The notes below the pieces were generated by a model. That model worked only from the letters and a program-made list of their open reading frames with translations, was not told where the DNA came from and made no database searches. The position numbers and the translations under genes were made by a program. From positions 62,001 to 126,000 of the forward strand of contig JAYMTL010000036.1 in the NCBI GenBank assembly GCA_036897445.1: a stretch of DNA of 64,000 nucleotides. Reading direction: 5' to 3'. Below are positions 1 through 15,190 of the stretch, in pieces. The stretch is from Pelargonium tetragonum (Eukaryota > Streptophyta > Magnoliopsida > Geraniales > Geraniaceae). Every line of letters starts with the position of its first letter. Within the stretch, counting starts at the first letter, position 1.

Positions 1-776
1 CCTCTTCTCCTTTTGTTTGGTCAAAATAAATATTCTTGCGGATTAGAGTACATTCTTATTTAGAGTGTTCCTCGGTAACCCAAATGCAGTATAAATAATT
101 CTTGTATAAAGTTCAGTAATTTAAACAGCTCTTAGAATATTAGAAAAACTCTGGACTTATACTCCGTGTAAAAACAAGTCAAAGTTAAAGCCTAGCCAGA
201 GTTTGCTTTATAAAAATCCCAGAAAATGCCCCAACGTTTCCCTGAAAAATTTTCTTACCTTTTTGCCTTCTCAATTAAGCAAGAGATCCCTGCCAAAAAG
301 TAGTATTGATTATCTTCCGTGTAGAGCTTCTTGTTGATTCAAGTCTTTACCATTACAATATTAGTATAGTGAGCTACTAAATACCACCTTTTCTAATTAG
401 GATTTTCAGCAAAATTCCCGGCGTACGACACTAAAATACTAAATTCTATTTTGTTTTACACGGGTTTTCGCTCCAGAACTCCTCTAAAAGGTAAGTATAT
501 CTGGCGGGACTCCTTATAGTAAAACGGAAAGACTTCTAATTAAATAGGGTCTGTTTAATTAGATTTGGGCACTCTGCCTTTTATCTTTTTGGGATTAAAG
601 GAAAGAGGCAGGTGAACTAGTTTCAGTTGGTTATAATGAATCTTGATATTTTTATCTTTTTTTTTATTAACTCTGTAGCCTAGCTTATGACTTTAACTAT
701 ATTTCCTTGTTTTGAACTCTCACTTATTGAAAAACTTCCTACAATGCATTTTGCTTTTTTTAGTCTTGAATCCAAG

Positions 777-831
777 TGTTAGAGCACCTCAGTCAAGTTA
801 TAGGTTGGCGTTGGTTCAAATCCTATAGTAA
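777..831 (+). pseudogene. tRNA-like relic, possibly Asp-type
   Basis: GTTAGAGCACC (a D-arm 3' side) is followed by AGTCAAG (GUC-type anticodon loop with A instead of U33) and then GTTGG-TTCAAAT-CCTAT, a T arm with four of five pairs. The order and spacing are those of a tRNA. The anticodon stem does not pair, and the 3' strand AGTAATC has no good 5' partner. The D-arm and loop text are closest to trnD, like the better relic at 31.6 kb. A chance assembly of tRNA-like words cannot be excluded. Confidence 0.35.
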
Positions 832-3800
832 TCTTAGTTTAGCCGGTTAAGGTAAACTTTGGCTGGGCAAATGTAAGGCTGTCTGCGTAAGTGTCTTGAA
901 CACAAATAATCCAGGGGAATCCCTTATAAAAATTTTTATTAAAATTAAGAAGTGTCCCCTTTTAGAGAAATTAAGACGGAATTACTTTGTCACAGAACCG
1001 GGTTTTCGTAGGACAGTTTTTATTAATATAATAGAATAAGCGTTGGCTTTGACTTTAGTAGCTGTCTACAAGCCTCTTTTGTAAGAGTTAGGGTTCGATC
1101 TTATAAAAAAATTCTAGCTAGTAAAAGTTTATTCCTTATAGTTTACCTTTTGTAAGACACTACTGCCAGGCATTCCTCCTTAATATCAGTATATAGCTGT
1201 TCTAAGACTGACGTAAAAAAAGGTATAAAGGCAAAGGCCTCCTATATAAGTATAAGAAATACTGAGTATAAAGTCAATCTAGTAGCAGAAGCACCCTTGA
1301 AGGAAATTCGTGGCACAAAGAGAAGTATAAAAAACTTGTATGAGATAAACAAATAAAGAGAAAAAGCATGGAAAAAGACTGACTACTAGTTAAAAAAGAA
1401 AGCTAAAACATTCGATGTTTAGGAACCCCGTTATTATTTATAAACTGGAAGATTTCTTAGACAGTTTTATCTGTAGCACAAAAAGAAAATTCTTGTTGAG
1501 TTGAGCAGGTATACCTATACCCAGTCGTATAAGGACTTAATCTAGTTTATAACGGAGCCCCTCTTATGCCAGGGGACTCCTTTGAAATAAGTTTCCTTGT
1601 GAGATAGGTTAATTTTTTTCTTTAGTACGAGAAATTCTGATATTGAGTTCTATTTTCATTGGGGCGTACTCTTGAGCCAGTTTGTGACTACTTTTTTGCG
1701 CAAGATCTATATACTAACTTATTTCATTTTATATGGGATAACTAGTTATGTAACAGGATTTTCTGGAGTGTTTAAATTAAAAGGAGTCAAAATAGGGACA
1801 CTCGCTGTCTTTTTTAAGTTACCAATAGATTGTTTATGTCTGTCTAATTTGGGTCTAATATACGGTAGTTGTTGTTCGACCTTACTCTCACTTTACCAAT
1901 AGAAAGAAAGATATTACAGGATTGACTTTTAAGAGATAAGTAAATTAATTTATCTGGACTCTGCACGAAAACAAAAACCTTGAAAGATCCACGTTTCTTC
2001 TAATAGCAATTCTTAATACAAGCTAATGAAAAAGATTAACTTTAATTCTTCTCCTAATTTTATAATTGATTCTTTACTGCCTATTAAGTTTTTCTTTTTC
2101 GAGCCTTAATTATATTAGTTCGAATATATACATATCTGATTTAGAAATTGCATAACCCAAACCTCCAACTTCAAAGCTCTTTTTCTCAATATCAAAGGTT
2201 GTCAAATCTCACTATTAAAAAAATAACCCTAAGATTTTTTATTAGCTTTTTTAATATACCCGTTTCTTGTTAAGCTACTGGAGATTCTTAGATTATAAGG
2301 GAATCTTCTTAAAAATACCTTTAGAATTGTTGGCTATATAAACTATTCACTTCTGAGGGAGATACATTAATTCTAATTTGTTAGAGACCAGTACTTCTTG
2401 TACACTTTGAAGTTGGCAAAGTACTAGATAAAGTAGGAACTCCCAGCGTCGGCTGAATTAAATATTTCTTTTAGATTTATCCTAATAATATGAAGAAATT
2501 GTTAATTTTAATTAAAGGATTTTTTGTACTTGTGTAAGTTGCCTACTCTTAGGATCTTAGGAGGTCTCGCCCGTTCTTTTGAAATTCTTTATAGGTTCAA
2601 CATTCGTGCTTTTCAGTGCAAAAATGTATAACTTTGAATTCTGCCATGTAGTTTGTAACAGTCGAATTCCCTTTTTTAAACACTATTTAACTAAGTAAAG
2701 TAAAGACTTTAGGCCCGTAGTTGAAATTCCACCGAATGTTATTAATCAGCTCAGTTGTTACTTTAATTAGTTAAGTTGTTTGTCAAAAGAGGGATATTTG
2801 CGTATACTGGGGCTGTTTCCATGTAAAAAAGGAAACCTGTAAACGCTTTAGTAATTTTGGTTAAACCTTGTATCTAATGGATAACTTGAGAAGGCCCAAA
2901 GCAAATAATCTTAATATACGGGGAAGTGTGAATAACAAAATTTTTAGGTTCTCAGTCACAAAGTACGTTATAGCAATAAGTAGTTCAAAAGCGCAAAAAG
3001 TCAATTAGTAAAGAATATAGAATAAATGCGATACGGATCCATAAAATGGGATCTCTTATACCCCGGAATGCCCTTCAGGTAAAGAGTATCTTATTTACTT
3101 AGTGCTCTATAGGAACTTTCGTATCTACCAATAACGGACACCGAGCCTCCGCTTAGTAATGCACATACCAAAGTGTACTAATGTTCTCATTCCCGAGCGC
3201 CTACTTATAAAAGCGAATTAGTACTTAAATCAAGGTTCGCGTGACCAACACAGCGTTTCCCCCGGGATACTCCTTAAGGCAGCTACTTATTTCATACTTG
3301 TTAACAAGGACAGGTCCTTTTCTAAAAAAAGGTCTACAAGAGTCGTAGATAGCTCAACTGAATATAACAAAAATCCGGGTAAAATTCTTACTATATAAGG
3401 ATTGCTTTATAAAAGACTTTTTCTTAGTGTTATTATAGCTTGCTTTACACGCTTTTTTAAGAAACTTTTCGTAATTAGCATGTACTATTTACTAGGGGTC
3501 TCTCTTCAATCTCATACCAACAAGGAGTTTTTTTACCTACACCGCCTGTCCAATGAAGATACTAGAAAAACTACAATCCATGTAAATGTAAATGGCTGAG
3601 AAACTCTACGGCTAAAAACTTTATAACTAAGTTTACTCATAAGGTATATCCGGCGGGGCTGCATTAAAATCATAGACAAATCCTAACTTTCCTTGGGTCC
3701 TTACTGTCCCCATTTTCTCAAAAAACTAAGCAAGCAATACCCGGACTGATATAGTAATTACTTTGGTACACGCACCAGCTACCACCCTTCCTTAACCGGG

Positions 3801-6800
3801 TTTTCCGGAGAGAATAATCTTTAAACACCTTTGTATATCTCATGGATTCCGCGTCCTTTATATATTGAATTGATTTTAGCTTAGCATTTTAGGGGATTTC
3901 AAAAAAAAAAACTTAATTAAAAAAAGACTAAGTGCCTAAGTTGGGGTAGAGCAAACAAACAGCTAAAAAGAGGTTCCATTGTGGTAGTCTCCAAATCCTG
4001 ATACTAGAAGTCAGCTTCAAGGCACCTTAAACTAAACTGAAGGGTAGAGCTTAATTTCTTGTGAAATAATTATAATAAAAAACTTTAGCGCCGGATAAAA
4101 TACAAAAGATAAAGCCTTACACTTACATAAAAAAGGCTCTTTTTAGAACTCTACTTTTAAAGAAAGAAGACAAGTATACTTTTGTACTTTCGTATTAGTA
4201 AGAACTCTTGTTAGATAAGCTTCCCCTAGGTTGCAGAAAAGTCCTGTTAAGTAAAGTTAATGTCCAGCCGAGACGTGGTATTAATTCAGAATACCTTATT
4301 TCCATCAGTAAATATATCACAAGATTTCCTTATTAAGGGTTTGGGTTAAGAGATGCTCCTCAAAGCGACAAAAAGCTAGGGTTACCCGGGGCCTCATAAC
4401 AAAAGGATGATAATTTAAGTAAAGGATAATTTTTTGAAGCTCAAAAGGGTTTTAAATCACTTGGTAAAGATGCTTAATTTATTCGACTTTAAAACTATAA
4501 GGGGATGCTTTAAATAATTAAGTCTAAAAATTCCCTCAGGCAACTAGTAGCTAAAATGGCAGGATAAAGGTTCTCCCTAAATTAGGAATCTCTAGCTTTC
4601 TTTGCTTTACTTATTAAATTTATATAGAAGAACGTACGTAAGTCTTAAATACTGGTATAATGCATGAACGGGGAAGAGGTTTTTAAGAATTTGGAATACC
4701 CCGGAAAGGCTGTATAATGATAAAGAATACTTAGATGAAAATAGAAGTTAGGAAATATATCTAATATAACCCCGCTTAAAGGAACCTTTTATACAAAAAA
4801 ACTTTGAATTGATACAAGACACACCCAATTTAGAATTGAAGTATGCCTTTGCAACAGGATTTGCTAGTATGCAAAAGAGTAAGGGAAAATTTACATATAA
4901 TGGAAGTCTAGTATCGGAAACTTATTATGCTCAGAATAACTTGTGGGGTTAAAAAAGCTAAGATTTTGTATAAAAGGGCACGCCGCTCAAGAATTGCTTG
5001 GAGGTTACATAATCAAATTACTATAGAAAACCTGTGAATATAGTGAATATAAAAAGGAAAGTCCTACTATAAAATGATGCTTTTATCCTAGAAAACTCTA
5101 TTTTTAGGATATATTTGAGAGTGGGTGTTAAAAAATTCAGGCACATAAAATTTTGGTTAGAAAATCTAATGCGGACACTAAATCGTATCTAAACCTCTAT
5201 AGAGACTTCGAGCTATATGAGCTTAATTCCTTTTCAATCCCTATTCGCTAGGAGTTTATATCTAAAAGAAACTTTAGGATATTGTAGCCTGAACTCAAGG
5301 ATTCCTAATACAGTATATAGTCTTTCTAGAAACTAGTATCTTGCGGAATCGCTTATATAAATAGAGAATAGCAAGGCCCCAGTTAATGAGCCACTCCTCA
5401 TAGGAATTAATAAAGCACAAAACCCTAATATTAGTATTTTAGTAATTTCAAACTTGCTATACTAGCTACGGGGCTCTATAACTTCAACAAGTAGGTTAAA
5501 ACAAGAACAACCAATACCAAAACGCAAATTCTAATAAAGTGTCTCAGATCTATCTATCAAGAGGGCTCGTCTTAGATCTGACAATCCTTACTTTTGTATC
5601 TCCAGTAAGCTCGATCTAAAAGGTTTCAAGTTAATGGACTCCTATCAAGTTTTTTTGAATCCAAAGCGCTTAATAGCTGTCTCTTTAAAACATAATATCC
5701 GTATTTCCGTTTAAATATCAATACGAAGGAGTTTCTACCCGCAAGCTTTAGCCCCTTTTATATTATAGCAGAAATAAAGAGAATGTTATACCTAGCCCTT
5801 AAAAAATCCAAGAATAGTGTGTACAGCAGGGACTTTTTGTCTGTAAATTAGAGCTTCTTTTTTAAGGATTTAGAAATAGTTCGAGAATTTTACTTGATTC
5901 TAAACCCTTGCTAATTTCGAATATATTACTATTTAGCCTTTACAACTTTGGAGTCAAGGAGTCCCCCCAAAAGAACCGAGCTATAAATTACTAGTTATAC
6001 TTTTGATTTTGCTTCCTAACTCCTAACTAAGAGGCCCCTAAGAAAAAAGTAGGGAATTCAGAGGCTCTAATTCGGGCATATACACTCACAGTAGGTAGTT
6101 CATTTCAGCAGGATGCGGGGTCACTAATAGCACACTCCTGGATAAACGCCTAGTTATAGTTTTGACTTTGAACCAAGTTTTATTTTAAGTCAATAAAAAG
6201 GTAGTCTGCAGTCAAAAGAAGCTTTTACGCTGGACATTCTGAAAAATCTGGAGTATAAAATTATCAAAAATTCTTTAGTTTATCAAGTATCCAGCATAGA
6301 AGTCAAATCCTTTTTTATTATCTATTCGTAAAGAGCCCTTAACTTTTAAGGAAGAAAATTCCCATAAGGATTAAGCCTTGGTATTCCCTTTTGTATTATT
6401 TACAGAAGCTTGAATGTAAATTTACGGAGATTCGCCTTATAAACCCTAGAGTGAAGAGAGGGGATCGTCTGAGTTTAAAAGTGTCGTCGTTAACATTAAG
6501 GAGTTACTAAAAAAGCTAAAGTCTTTCTAATTTAGCAAGGATTTCCTTGATTTGTATCCTTTAATGGATAAGATTTTGAGGAATTCTGGGTCTCTTCTAT
6601 TATATCTTTTTGAAAGCTTTGTGTACTCTGTTCTGAATCCAAGGCAAGGAATTGAATCTCTAACTAAAAGAGTAATTTGTTGATTCTAAAATGTGTAAAT
6701 CTTAGTATAAAGTTGAGTATAGCCGACCTTTATAATATCATTCTCCTGTTTACAGGTTTCCCATAGGTTATAATCTTAATGTTTATTCTAGTTAGTTTTT

Positions 6801-9800
6801 TTTAGTTTGACACTTATGTTATATATGCAAAAAAAAAGGATCCCCGGGGCTAATCCTGTTTTTTGTATCTAAAAAGGCCATAAAACAGGTTTAAAAGAAG
6901 GGATAGCTTATTACTGGGTTTTCCGCACCCATTTTTCTATACAGAATATCCCAATACGAGACTCCCCACTTAATTCAATAAGGAAGTTCTCATGTAGTTA
7001 GCTCTTAAATAGAGTCTTTTTAGTTATTACAGCATTCTCTAAATTTTCTAAATAGGACTGCCTGAGTTTATTTATTTGTTAGCGCTTAAGGCTTTTGCCT
7101 CTACTTTCTGAGTTAATCAAAGTCCGTAAGAAATAGTTAGCGTAAACGGAGCTTTTCAAAAAGTTTTATAATATAAATAAAAAGGAAACTGGACTGGAAT
7201 TGGGTCATCTAAATAAATCCAGATTAAACCAACAACTCCATATTTTATATTAATATCCTTGTTATATCGTACTTAGAGAATTGCAATTTCGTTAGTAATA
7301 CCTCCTCAGTTCTATAACAAAGCTGCTTAGCCTAAAAGTAGTGCTTAATATAAAGTAAAAGGGGCCCTTTATCCTATCCAATTATTCAAAAAAGAGGAAA
7401 TGGAAATACTTGACTAATTGTCAACAAAAGGCAGCATACGTCTTAGCGTTAGCACTTTTTAGTACTTTCAAAGAATTTTTATAAGTTTAGTTTTTCCCTT
7501 TTTTAGTATTAAACCCGAGGAGCCCTTTTACATAAATCCAGATAACTTTTTAGATCGGGAATCCTTACCAACATCCTCCCAAAACCTAGTATTAGACCGA
7601 GAAAAACTCCCTTACTCCCGAGTTCCTTGTAACTTTCCCACCTGTAAATGGTTAGAAAGATAAGAAAAACTGCCTATACCTCATTTAGTTCTTAGAGCCT
7701 TTTAAAACTATACCTTACCTTTCTTAGGAGATCCCAGAGAGAACCCCTCTTGAATTGAAAGCCGGGCTCCTCCTAAAATACCTCACTTGCTTTATACCAA
7801 TCTGAATCCTAATAACTAGACTTCTCTTAAGAGCTGTGCCCTTTTGGTTCTATCTTTCTTAACAGCTAGATCTATACTCTTTGGGGTCCTACCCGCCTTA
7901 TAAGCTGTACTTATCTTACTCTTACGGATACTTGTACTTTGCAGATCTTACTTTTGTTTATATTCCTTTATTACTTAACTTCCGCGCGGGAGAACTCTTA
8001 TTAACTTTATAACTGCTTTCCTTATTACTAAAAAATTCCTTAGAATTTAATTACTTCTAGATCCCCTGAAGAAAGAGGAATTACTTTAAACTTTATTAGT
8101 TATTTTATTCCCTAACAACATTTTTAACCAGTGTACAGTAACGCGGGAATGCAAGGGTTCTAATACCAGAAAACTCTTAAGTAAGGCTCATCTAAGACTA
8201 AGAAAACTTTTCTCTACCTATCCTTATTTATTAATCCCCTATACGCTGCAACAAGAATAAAACCCTTTTTAAAGGAAATTTCCATTAAAGTTTGTAAAGC
8301 TAGGAACTAGAGAACCCAGTCTCTTTTAAGTGTCCCTCAAAAATGAAACCAATATAAGGAAACCTATTTTTAGGTTTACTTAGTTAGAGAATTCCTTGTT
8401 CAGGAAAAACTTCAATTACACCTTGATCAGCGAAAAGGGCTCTCAGAATACGGGTTCTAGCTAGGGTCTACCTCCTTTTAATTAACTTCCTAAACCTGAA
8501 AATAGGATGAATTGAAATAGAATTCCTGTCTTTAATAACCCTACTTAATTGCAGCTGTCTTATTTGTATTAGGTATATGTATTACTCTTGATGGTATAGT
8601 AGTTCTATTCTTAGTAAGATCCCTCCTTTTGTTTTTATCAGTAAGGCCTTAGTTAGGGAGTTTAGGAAGGAGTCTATTAATTTAGGGGCCTACAACTAGA
8701 CTAGAAACATGCTTTCAAAGAGTTCTCTTTCTTTTGATTAAGGTATTCCCAGTCCTATATTACATTTTTAAGAGGAATGGTATAAGATTTCCCCCTCGGC
8801 TTTGCTTTTTAGTCAAAGGGGCGCCCGCTAGAGCTCATAAGTATCCCTATATTTCGGAATATTGAGTAGAGAGATCAAATCTCAGGAGGCCTGTAGAGTA
8901 TGAAGTATGGCATATCGCTTTTGTCTTATTAAATTTATACTGTAAAAAAGCTCCCCAATTAGTACTAAGCTGCAACTAAAATTAACTGCATTTAGTTTTC
9001 AAAGGCATTGTATAATATAAAGCAATCCTAAAAAGTCCGGGTCTGGCTCTATTCAACTACACGAAAAATTTTTGACTCCATCTCTTTGTTTGGGAACTTC
9101 AGACGGATATTCTCTTATATGCACACCTGCATAACTTAGGTTCTATTATCTACTCAGGTATAGCCTACTAAGGGAATCCCCCATTCCCAAATTAAGGACT
9201 TGTTTTTATGTTTCGACTTGTTAAAGAGAACCCCCTTTTGTGTTTTATACACCCTACGCGTTGCTTTATTGTTAAAAAGTAAGGACTGCACTCAGATATC
9301 GAAGTTTATGCCGGATTCGGTCAAGGATTTACGCCAGGATTTTTAAGTAGCGATAGGATCCTAAAGTTAGGCAAATAAAACAGCAATGTTTAAATACGCG
9401 CTCTTTAGCCGATACTTTCTACTTGAGTTTTTCTTACTTAATAATTACACGTGCGTTTTCGTTTTATATGAACCTTTTTTCCTCAGTTCTTTGTCTGTTT
9501 TCCGGTTTAGTACAAATTAGGGAAAGAGTTTATAACACCCTCCTCAAAAAATTTAAGACGGCATGTGCATTCATTAGCATACCAGAAAGAGAAACTCAGC
9601 AGAGAGCTTATAGATTTACCAGATAAAGGAATAATTTAGAATTGGAATCTCAACGCTTTACACTTACTTGGATATATTCAGTACAATGCTATGAGAATAC
9701 GGAAACTCTAGTTGTCTAAAAATCACATTGAAGCCAGGATTTTTGAACTTACTTGTTTCCGGGTTGCGGGATCTGACACTCAGTAGATTGTTTTCGCTCC

Positions 9801-10731
9801 CTTTTAGATAGAATACCTCGCTTCGTTTAGGGGCCCCCTGTCAAGAATTAAAGTCCTAGCTTACCAATTCCTATAAATCATATAAATTCTGTATTTAAAA
9901 TATTATATACATTGGAACGAAAGTTAATTTTGTGATTTTCATAAATACTGTGTCAAAAGTTATGAATTCGGGTTACAAATAAGTGAGAGGAGAATCCGAA
10001 AGGGTCTTAACAACCCCTGTTGCTATAAAGAGAGGGGTACGCATATAGGTGCAGACAAGACTTTTTATACATTGTTTGTCTTTTGGATTATGAAATTTCA
10101 AGCAAAATCCGGTAGCTTACATCATTGACATTAGAAAAACTTTCTTTTACGGAGATACTCAGTTAGAATTTTGGAATATAGTATTTCGAAAATCACTTAA
10201 ATAGTAAATAGGCTCAGGTTAACAAGAGTACAAATTCAAAGAGTTTTTTATTTTTAAGACCTAAGTGAAATAACTGCTAATCTATTTTGCTTCAACGGAT
10301 CCTAAATTAGAACTCAAACTCTAGAAAAACTGAAAACTATGTCCAAGAGCTTGTTATAACCGCACGAAAAGGACGATAGCATTTTTATAGAAAGTTTGGG
10401 AAGCTTTGAAGCTGCAATTCATAAGAGTGTCACTAGAATGAAATAAAGCTGGATCCATGGGTTCCTAGATTATGTTCCTAGGAGCGTTAAGGAAACAAAT
10501 TTACGGGCACTGCCTAGCTTGTAAGAATTCTAAAAACTGAAACTAAATTTATAAATTTATCATATGGTATTTTTTATATGAGTAGATGTAGATTTAAGAG
10601 TCGTAGTTTCAAACTAAGGGTACCCTTCCGCAGTAAACTAAATATTAATCTTATAGGAGTGTATTCATGATATGACAGCTTGGATGCGGGAGTCCTAAAA
10701 GGCTGACATTTGTCTTCTTTGCCGTTGATTA
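832..10731. other. Non-coding desert
   Basis: No frame beyond 76 codons (1672-1902), and those present lack first-position bias or recognisable domains. I saw no rRNA core, intron domain or long repeat. TACACCGCCTGTC at about 3537 recalls the 3' end of small-subunit rRNA but lacks the flanking helix text. The recurrent texture is short GG-N-CC words every 50-80 bases. Confidence 0.6.
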
Positions 10732-10794
10732 TTTGAGTGGTAAAGCAACTTGCATAACTATAAGGATACCGTTGGTTCAAGTCGCCGGATACCA
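10732..10794 (+). pseudogene. tRNA-like relic (Cys or Ile-CAU type)
   Basis: TTTGAGTGGTAAAGC resembles the D arm of organellar trnC or trnI-CAU. TTGCATA follows as a possible anticodon loop: GCA if U33 is the second T, CAU if framed one base later. Then comes CGTTGGTTCAAGTC, a T-arm 5' side and loop. The T-stem 3' side (CGCCG) pairs only at the closing base, and no acceptor stem can be drawn. It is at best a degraded tRNA copy. Confidence 0.28.
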
Positions 10795-13700
10795 GGACCC
10801 TGAAAGATATTTGGAAAAACTCCTCCTATTTTTAGAGCTGACTCACATACGTAGCTATACAAAAATTCCTAGGAAGTGCTGGTTTATTTTCCTATCTGAA
10901 TTTATACTATTTTAATTCACTAGGTTAAACTTTTGGTAAAAAGAAAAAGGGTTCCTTTATTAAAAAAACTAGAAACTCTTAAGTCTTTTTTATTATTAAC
11001 AAAGAAATTCAGTTAGATAGAATTAATTTCCCCCTAATACAAGCAAAAAGAACAAGAACAAATCCTCTTTATTCTAAGGGAAATTCTACTTCTGAGACAA
11101 TATGGCTGCCCAGGTTAGCTTAGTATAAAGGAATCAAGAACCGACACCCCTTAAAAGAGTGTTCTTTTTTTGTTCTATGAAAAATGTAAAGATAACCGGA
11201 AACTCTGGTTCAAGCACACAAAAGTCTTTCATAAAATATTAACCTTGTACAAACGTTTATATACCAATACTTAGTGTTTATTCCTTGCCATAAGAAACTA
11301 GGTTACCCCTGTAAACTCAAGGCATTCCTTAGAAGTCTGGAAAAGATTGAACAGGTGAGATACTTTATATACTGCATTCTTACTATAAAAAAGGTAGAGT
11401 CTTTCTAAAGCTAAAGGGGGCTTTTAGTGCCACAGCATTGTAAAAAAGATTTAATATAAGGGGTTAATTACTTCCCCTGTATTACGATCTGTCCCCCGGA
11501 AGTGCTATATAAGCTTTTATCTTTTTGCTTATGTAATTTGAAAGAGTAAGCCTAAAAATTTCTTGTAGGAGACTCACCAGAGTAACTAATTTTAGAGATT
11601 TGAACCTTACTTTTTAGTGATGGACAAGGACCTTACTATATTAACTTAAGAAGACCTTAAAAGTTTATAGGCATGGATGGAGTGGAGGAATCTGAATCTA
11701 TATTCTTAAGATTTTGACTAAACTGGGAACAGACTGCTTTAAGAACTAAGACAACCTTAACCCGACACACGCAAGGAGCCCACAAAAGAGAACTCCTAAA
11801 CAGGCAGTTCTTGGAAAATGGGTATAAACTATATAATATCTAAGTTTACCTTGATATAGCAAATTTATGCACTATATTAAGATTTTTTATTCAGAAGCTG
11901 CAAACCTTATCTCCTATACTAGACTTTCTTACTCTTAAATAAGGATATCGCATTGAAAGCCTAACTTTCATAACTATACTTGTGTTATGACCCCCATAAC
12001 AAGAATTAAGAACTACAGCACTTATATCAAAAAGTACTCCATTCCAGATAGAGCCGGAGTCTAACTCAGTACAAATTTATTTGCACCTAGAAGATGTATA
12101 AAGAAACAACCAAGAATTCTTATACAAAAGTAGAAAAAACCTCTGATAGCTGAGAACTTATAAAGGTAAGTTAACTTCGTGAAGTCCACAGTTACGGGAC
12201 TTTTACAAGCAGAAAACAGTATAAGGTTATTCTAGTATAGAACTTCTTAAAAATGAAAGATTTCTTGTAGCAGGAAGGGGACTAAATAGTTATTAAAACG
12301 TGTATACTAAAGTTTCGTAGAGTCTAGTTGATGAAAGGAGAGAGTAGAGCATTATTAAGGGGAATCCTAAGAGTCGATACAAAAGGAGCGCTTTAAGCTA
12401 TGTGAAAAAACCCAAATCTCAGAAGTGTTTAACAAGTCGTCAGAAGCTAAGGTTTTTTGTCCTCGTTATTCAAAAGACTAACTGGCTGGCTATTAAGGAA
12501 CAAAATCTTAGGGGTTTTGAAAGGATTCTCCTTTTATTTTCTACTCGGGAACTCTTGTTAAAGTGTACTTATAAAAAGATAGGACTCGCTCGGGTAACAA
12601 TGCAGTTCGGCCTTAAAGTTAAACTACTAACGTATAAAAACGAACCCCACGTTTAGCAACTAAAAAAATTCCACTGAAAAAAAATCTACCGGAAAGACTT
12701 TCAAAGGTTCTCAATAAAACACCCTTATAAGGGGGAATAAATTACTATAATAAAGAAAGAGCTTTTGGACTTTTTGACGTACCTTATAAATCTTTTATAC
12801 TCTAGGCTGATAACAAGAAAATTCCGAGACTTTAGATATTCTTGAGGATTTTTCAACCGGGACCGGACAGGTTGAAGTATAGAGAAGTCCTTTTTGTAAG
12901 GATGCCCCATAGCTGTGAATCTAATTTATTCATAACAAAAAGAAGATAATTCCGTAGCATCTTACTTGAGAAAAGAGGGTTACATACCTGGGAGTAAGAT
13001 ATTTTTTACTGGTAACTGAGCTCTTACAGGAATATCTAAATTATATAAGCCGGGGATTTTACCAACTCACGTGGATATTTCACAATACCTGGATTTATTA
13101 CTTTTTAGTTTTTAATTTATTTAAAAAGGTCAGAAATTTCGGAAGAAGCTAACAATAATAACTTGAGTTTTTTTACAAGTAGGAGAGAACTAGATAAAAG
13201 TAAAATTTTAATTAGGTTTATATAAGAAAGCAGCCGTTTTGTAACTGATAAAGGGCTAGGCTAATAATATAGTGGATCACAGTGTATATACCGCTTCCAG
13301 TTTTAGCGGCTTTACAGGAATACCGCTCGAAAGGCTGGACTCTCTAATAAAGAAAGGGTTTGCATAATTATATTCACCGAAAGGAAACCCTAGAGTCTGA
13401 ATAAACCCTTTTTCATACTAAAATTAACATCATCGCAAAAAATTAATAAGAGGAAAGCTTGGGTAGTTTACTATAGGATCTAGTAAAAACTGAAGCTGAT
13501 AAGATAAAGAAACTCTAGACAAAAAAAGGCTTTATAATTATAATAGGATATTTTACCCTTAGTACATACTACAAGATAAACTTTGCCTTATAGATATTAC
13601 ATTAAAAGGAAAGACTCTCAAGACTTATGAAAAGTATTAAGGATTAAATCAAGCGATGTCAAGATTATTGTCTAGAATAGTTTAAAACACTAGTTTAACG

Positions 13701-15163
13701 GTCTATTACCCTTGTTTTTATATACTTTTTATCCCCTTAAATATGGATTGGTTAGATCTGCTGCAGCTGAAATCCCATTCTAAGCTAAACTTTTAGTAGA
13801 AATTGAAAGGCTGATTAATAAAAAAGGGTACCTAAGCAGCGGTTCCCCTATACCTTATAAAGAAATTCTATTTTAACAATCTAGTACAAGTTTATTTCCC
13901 TACAAAGTTTTCCTATAACGGATACTCTAAAATACATGTTCTTATACCTAATCTGTTTTGTATTCTTGACTTGAGTCTCTGCGGATTCCGCTTTTAGAAT
14001 TACTAGTAACCGGAATACTATTATAAATGATATAACTGAGAGCTTCATTTTATATAGTAGACCCTTTGGGCATTACACCTAATCTACTAGCTAGTAATTC
14101 GTTAGATAAAGATTTCGATACAATTTATAAACATAAACAAAGGAAAAGACTAAATCACTGACAAAAAAAAAGGGACTGCTTAACTTTTAGAGACCTTTTT
14201 CTCCTAACTTTTATAGTGAATTTTGACTCTTTAATTTGTAACAAGAATAACCACCTATAAATAGATTGAATTATAACATTTACTTGTATATGATTGATAG
14301 CGGATACCCCGGTGTATAATAGCTAACTAAACTCTGGGAATCCTTATTTTTATTTCTCAATTCCAATTTCTATTATAAGAGACTTTCTTACCTGAAGAGG
14401 AACTCCCTATAATTCGGGTACGCCTATTCCTTAACTCTTAATGCTTAACCTAGAATTACTCCTTTAGTATTAGAATAGGTTGCTCCCGATACTTATTTGT
14501 AAAGGATTTCATTTAAGTTAAAACTAATCCTGTTTACTTGAATTAATAATTAGCTTGAAAAAGTAAGCTTCAGCAATTTTATAGTATAATGTCAGGTTGC
14601 TTTATGCCGTTTTACTTTTTTGAAGAGATGCCGGGGTTCTCTAAAGCTGAACAAGGGAGGTTTTTCTTAGGGATCCTTGTGATAAATAAAGCCTACTTTT
14701 ATTAGTATTAATACGCTTAAGCAGCGGGGTATCTAAATTTTCACTGCCTATTCATTTGAAAATCCATTTTTATTCTTAAAGGGTTTTCTACTTCAGGTTT
14801 AAGATAAATCAAAAAAGAACGGGTATTCCTAATTAAGCCGGAATTTTGAACTATAGAGTAAGCACAACTTTTTTAGTAGCTTCTCGAATTTGGGGCAAAT
14901 AAGACAAGATCTATAAAATGAAGACTGAAGGCGGGTATCCTCCTTTCCGACTCCAGTAAAGTAATAAGTAAATTAGGAAGTTCTTTTCAGCGAGCTTCCG
15001 AGAGAGGTACTAATTAATTTAGCCGGGATTTCCCTTATAAACATAGCGCTTCAAAAATCTCTAGGAACCGGTCTAAGTAGGACTTTTTTGCCGATCAAAT
15101 CAAATGTACTCTTTTTCCCAAACAAGGGATGCCCTATCTTTTAAATAGACATTTAGTAGATGA
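10795..15163. other. Non-coding desert
   Basis: Frames of 61 to 84 codons only (for example 12402-12656). No tRNA, rRNA or repeat recognised. The same GG..CC texture is present. Confidence 0.6.
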
Positions 15164-15190
15164 TATAGGTAATCCCAAAAGTATGTAATA

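Noticed and set aside
520-545. AACGGAAAGACTT, similar to the large-subunit rRNA word GACGGAAAGACCC.
   Set aside because: Following text does not match and a similar word also occurs at 12690; no rRNA helices could be drawn.
1-680. Frame 1 at the window start, open across many UAA/UAG codons.
   Set aside because: It contains five TGA codons in about 225, and first-position purines were not elevated in the codons sampled at its start, so it is not coding under any code considered.
3525-3560. TACACCGCCTGTCC, similar to the conserved small-subunit rRNA end CACACCGCCCGTC.
   Set aside because: Neither the upstream TTGTA context nor the downstream penultimate-helix text is present; a 12-of-15 match is easily chance in 64 kb.
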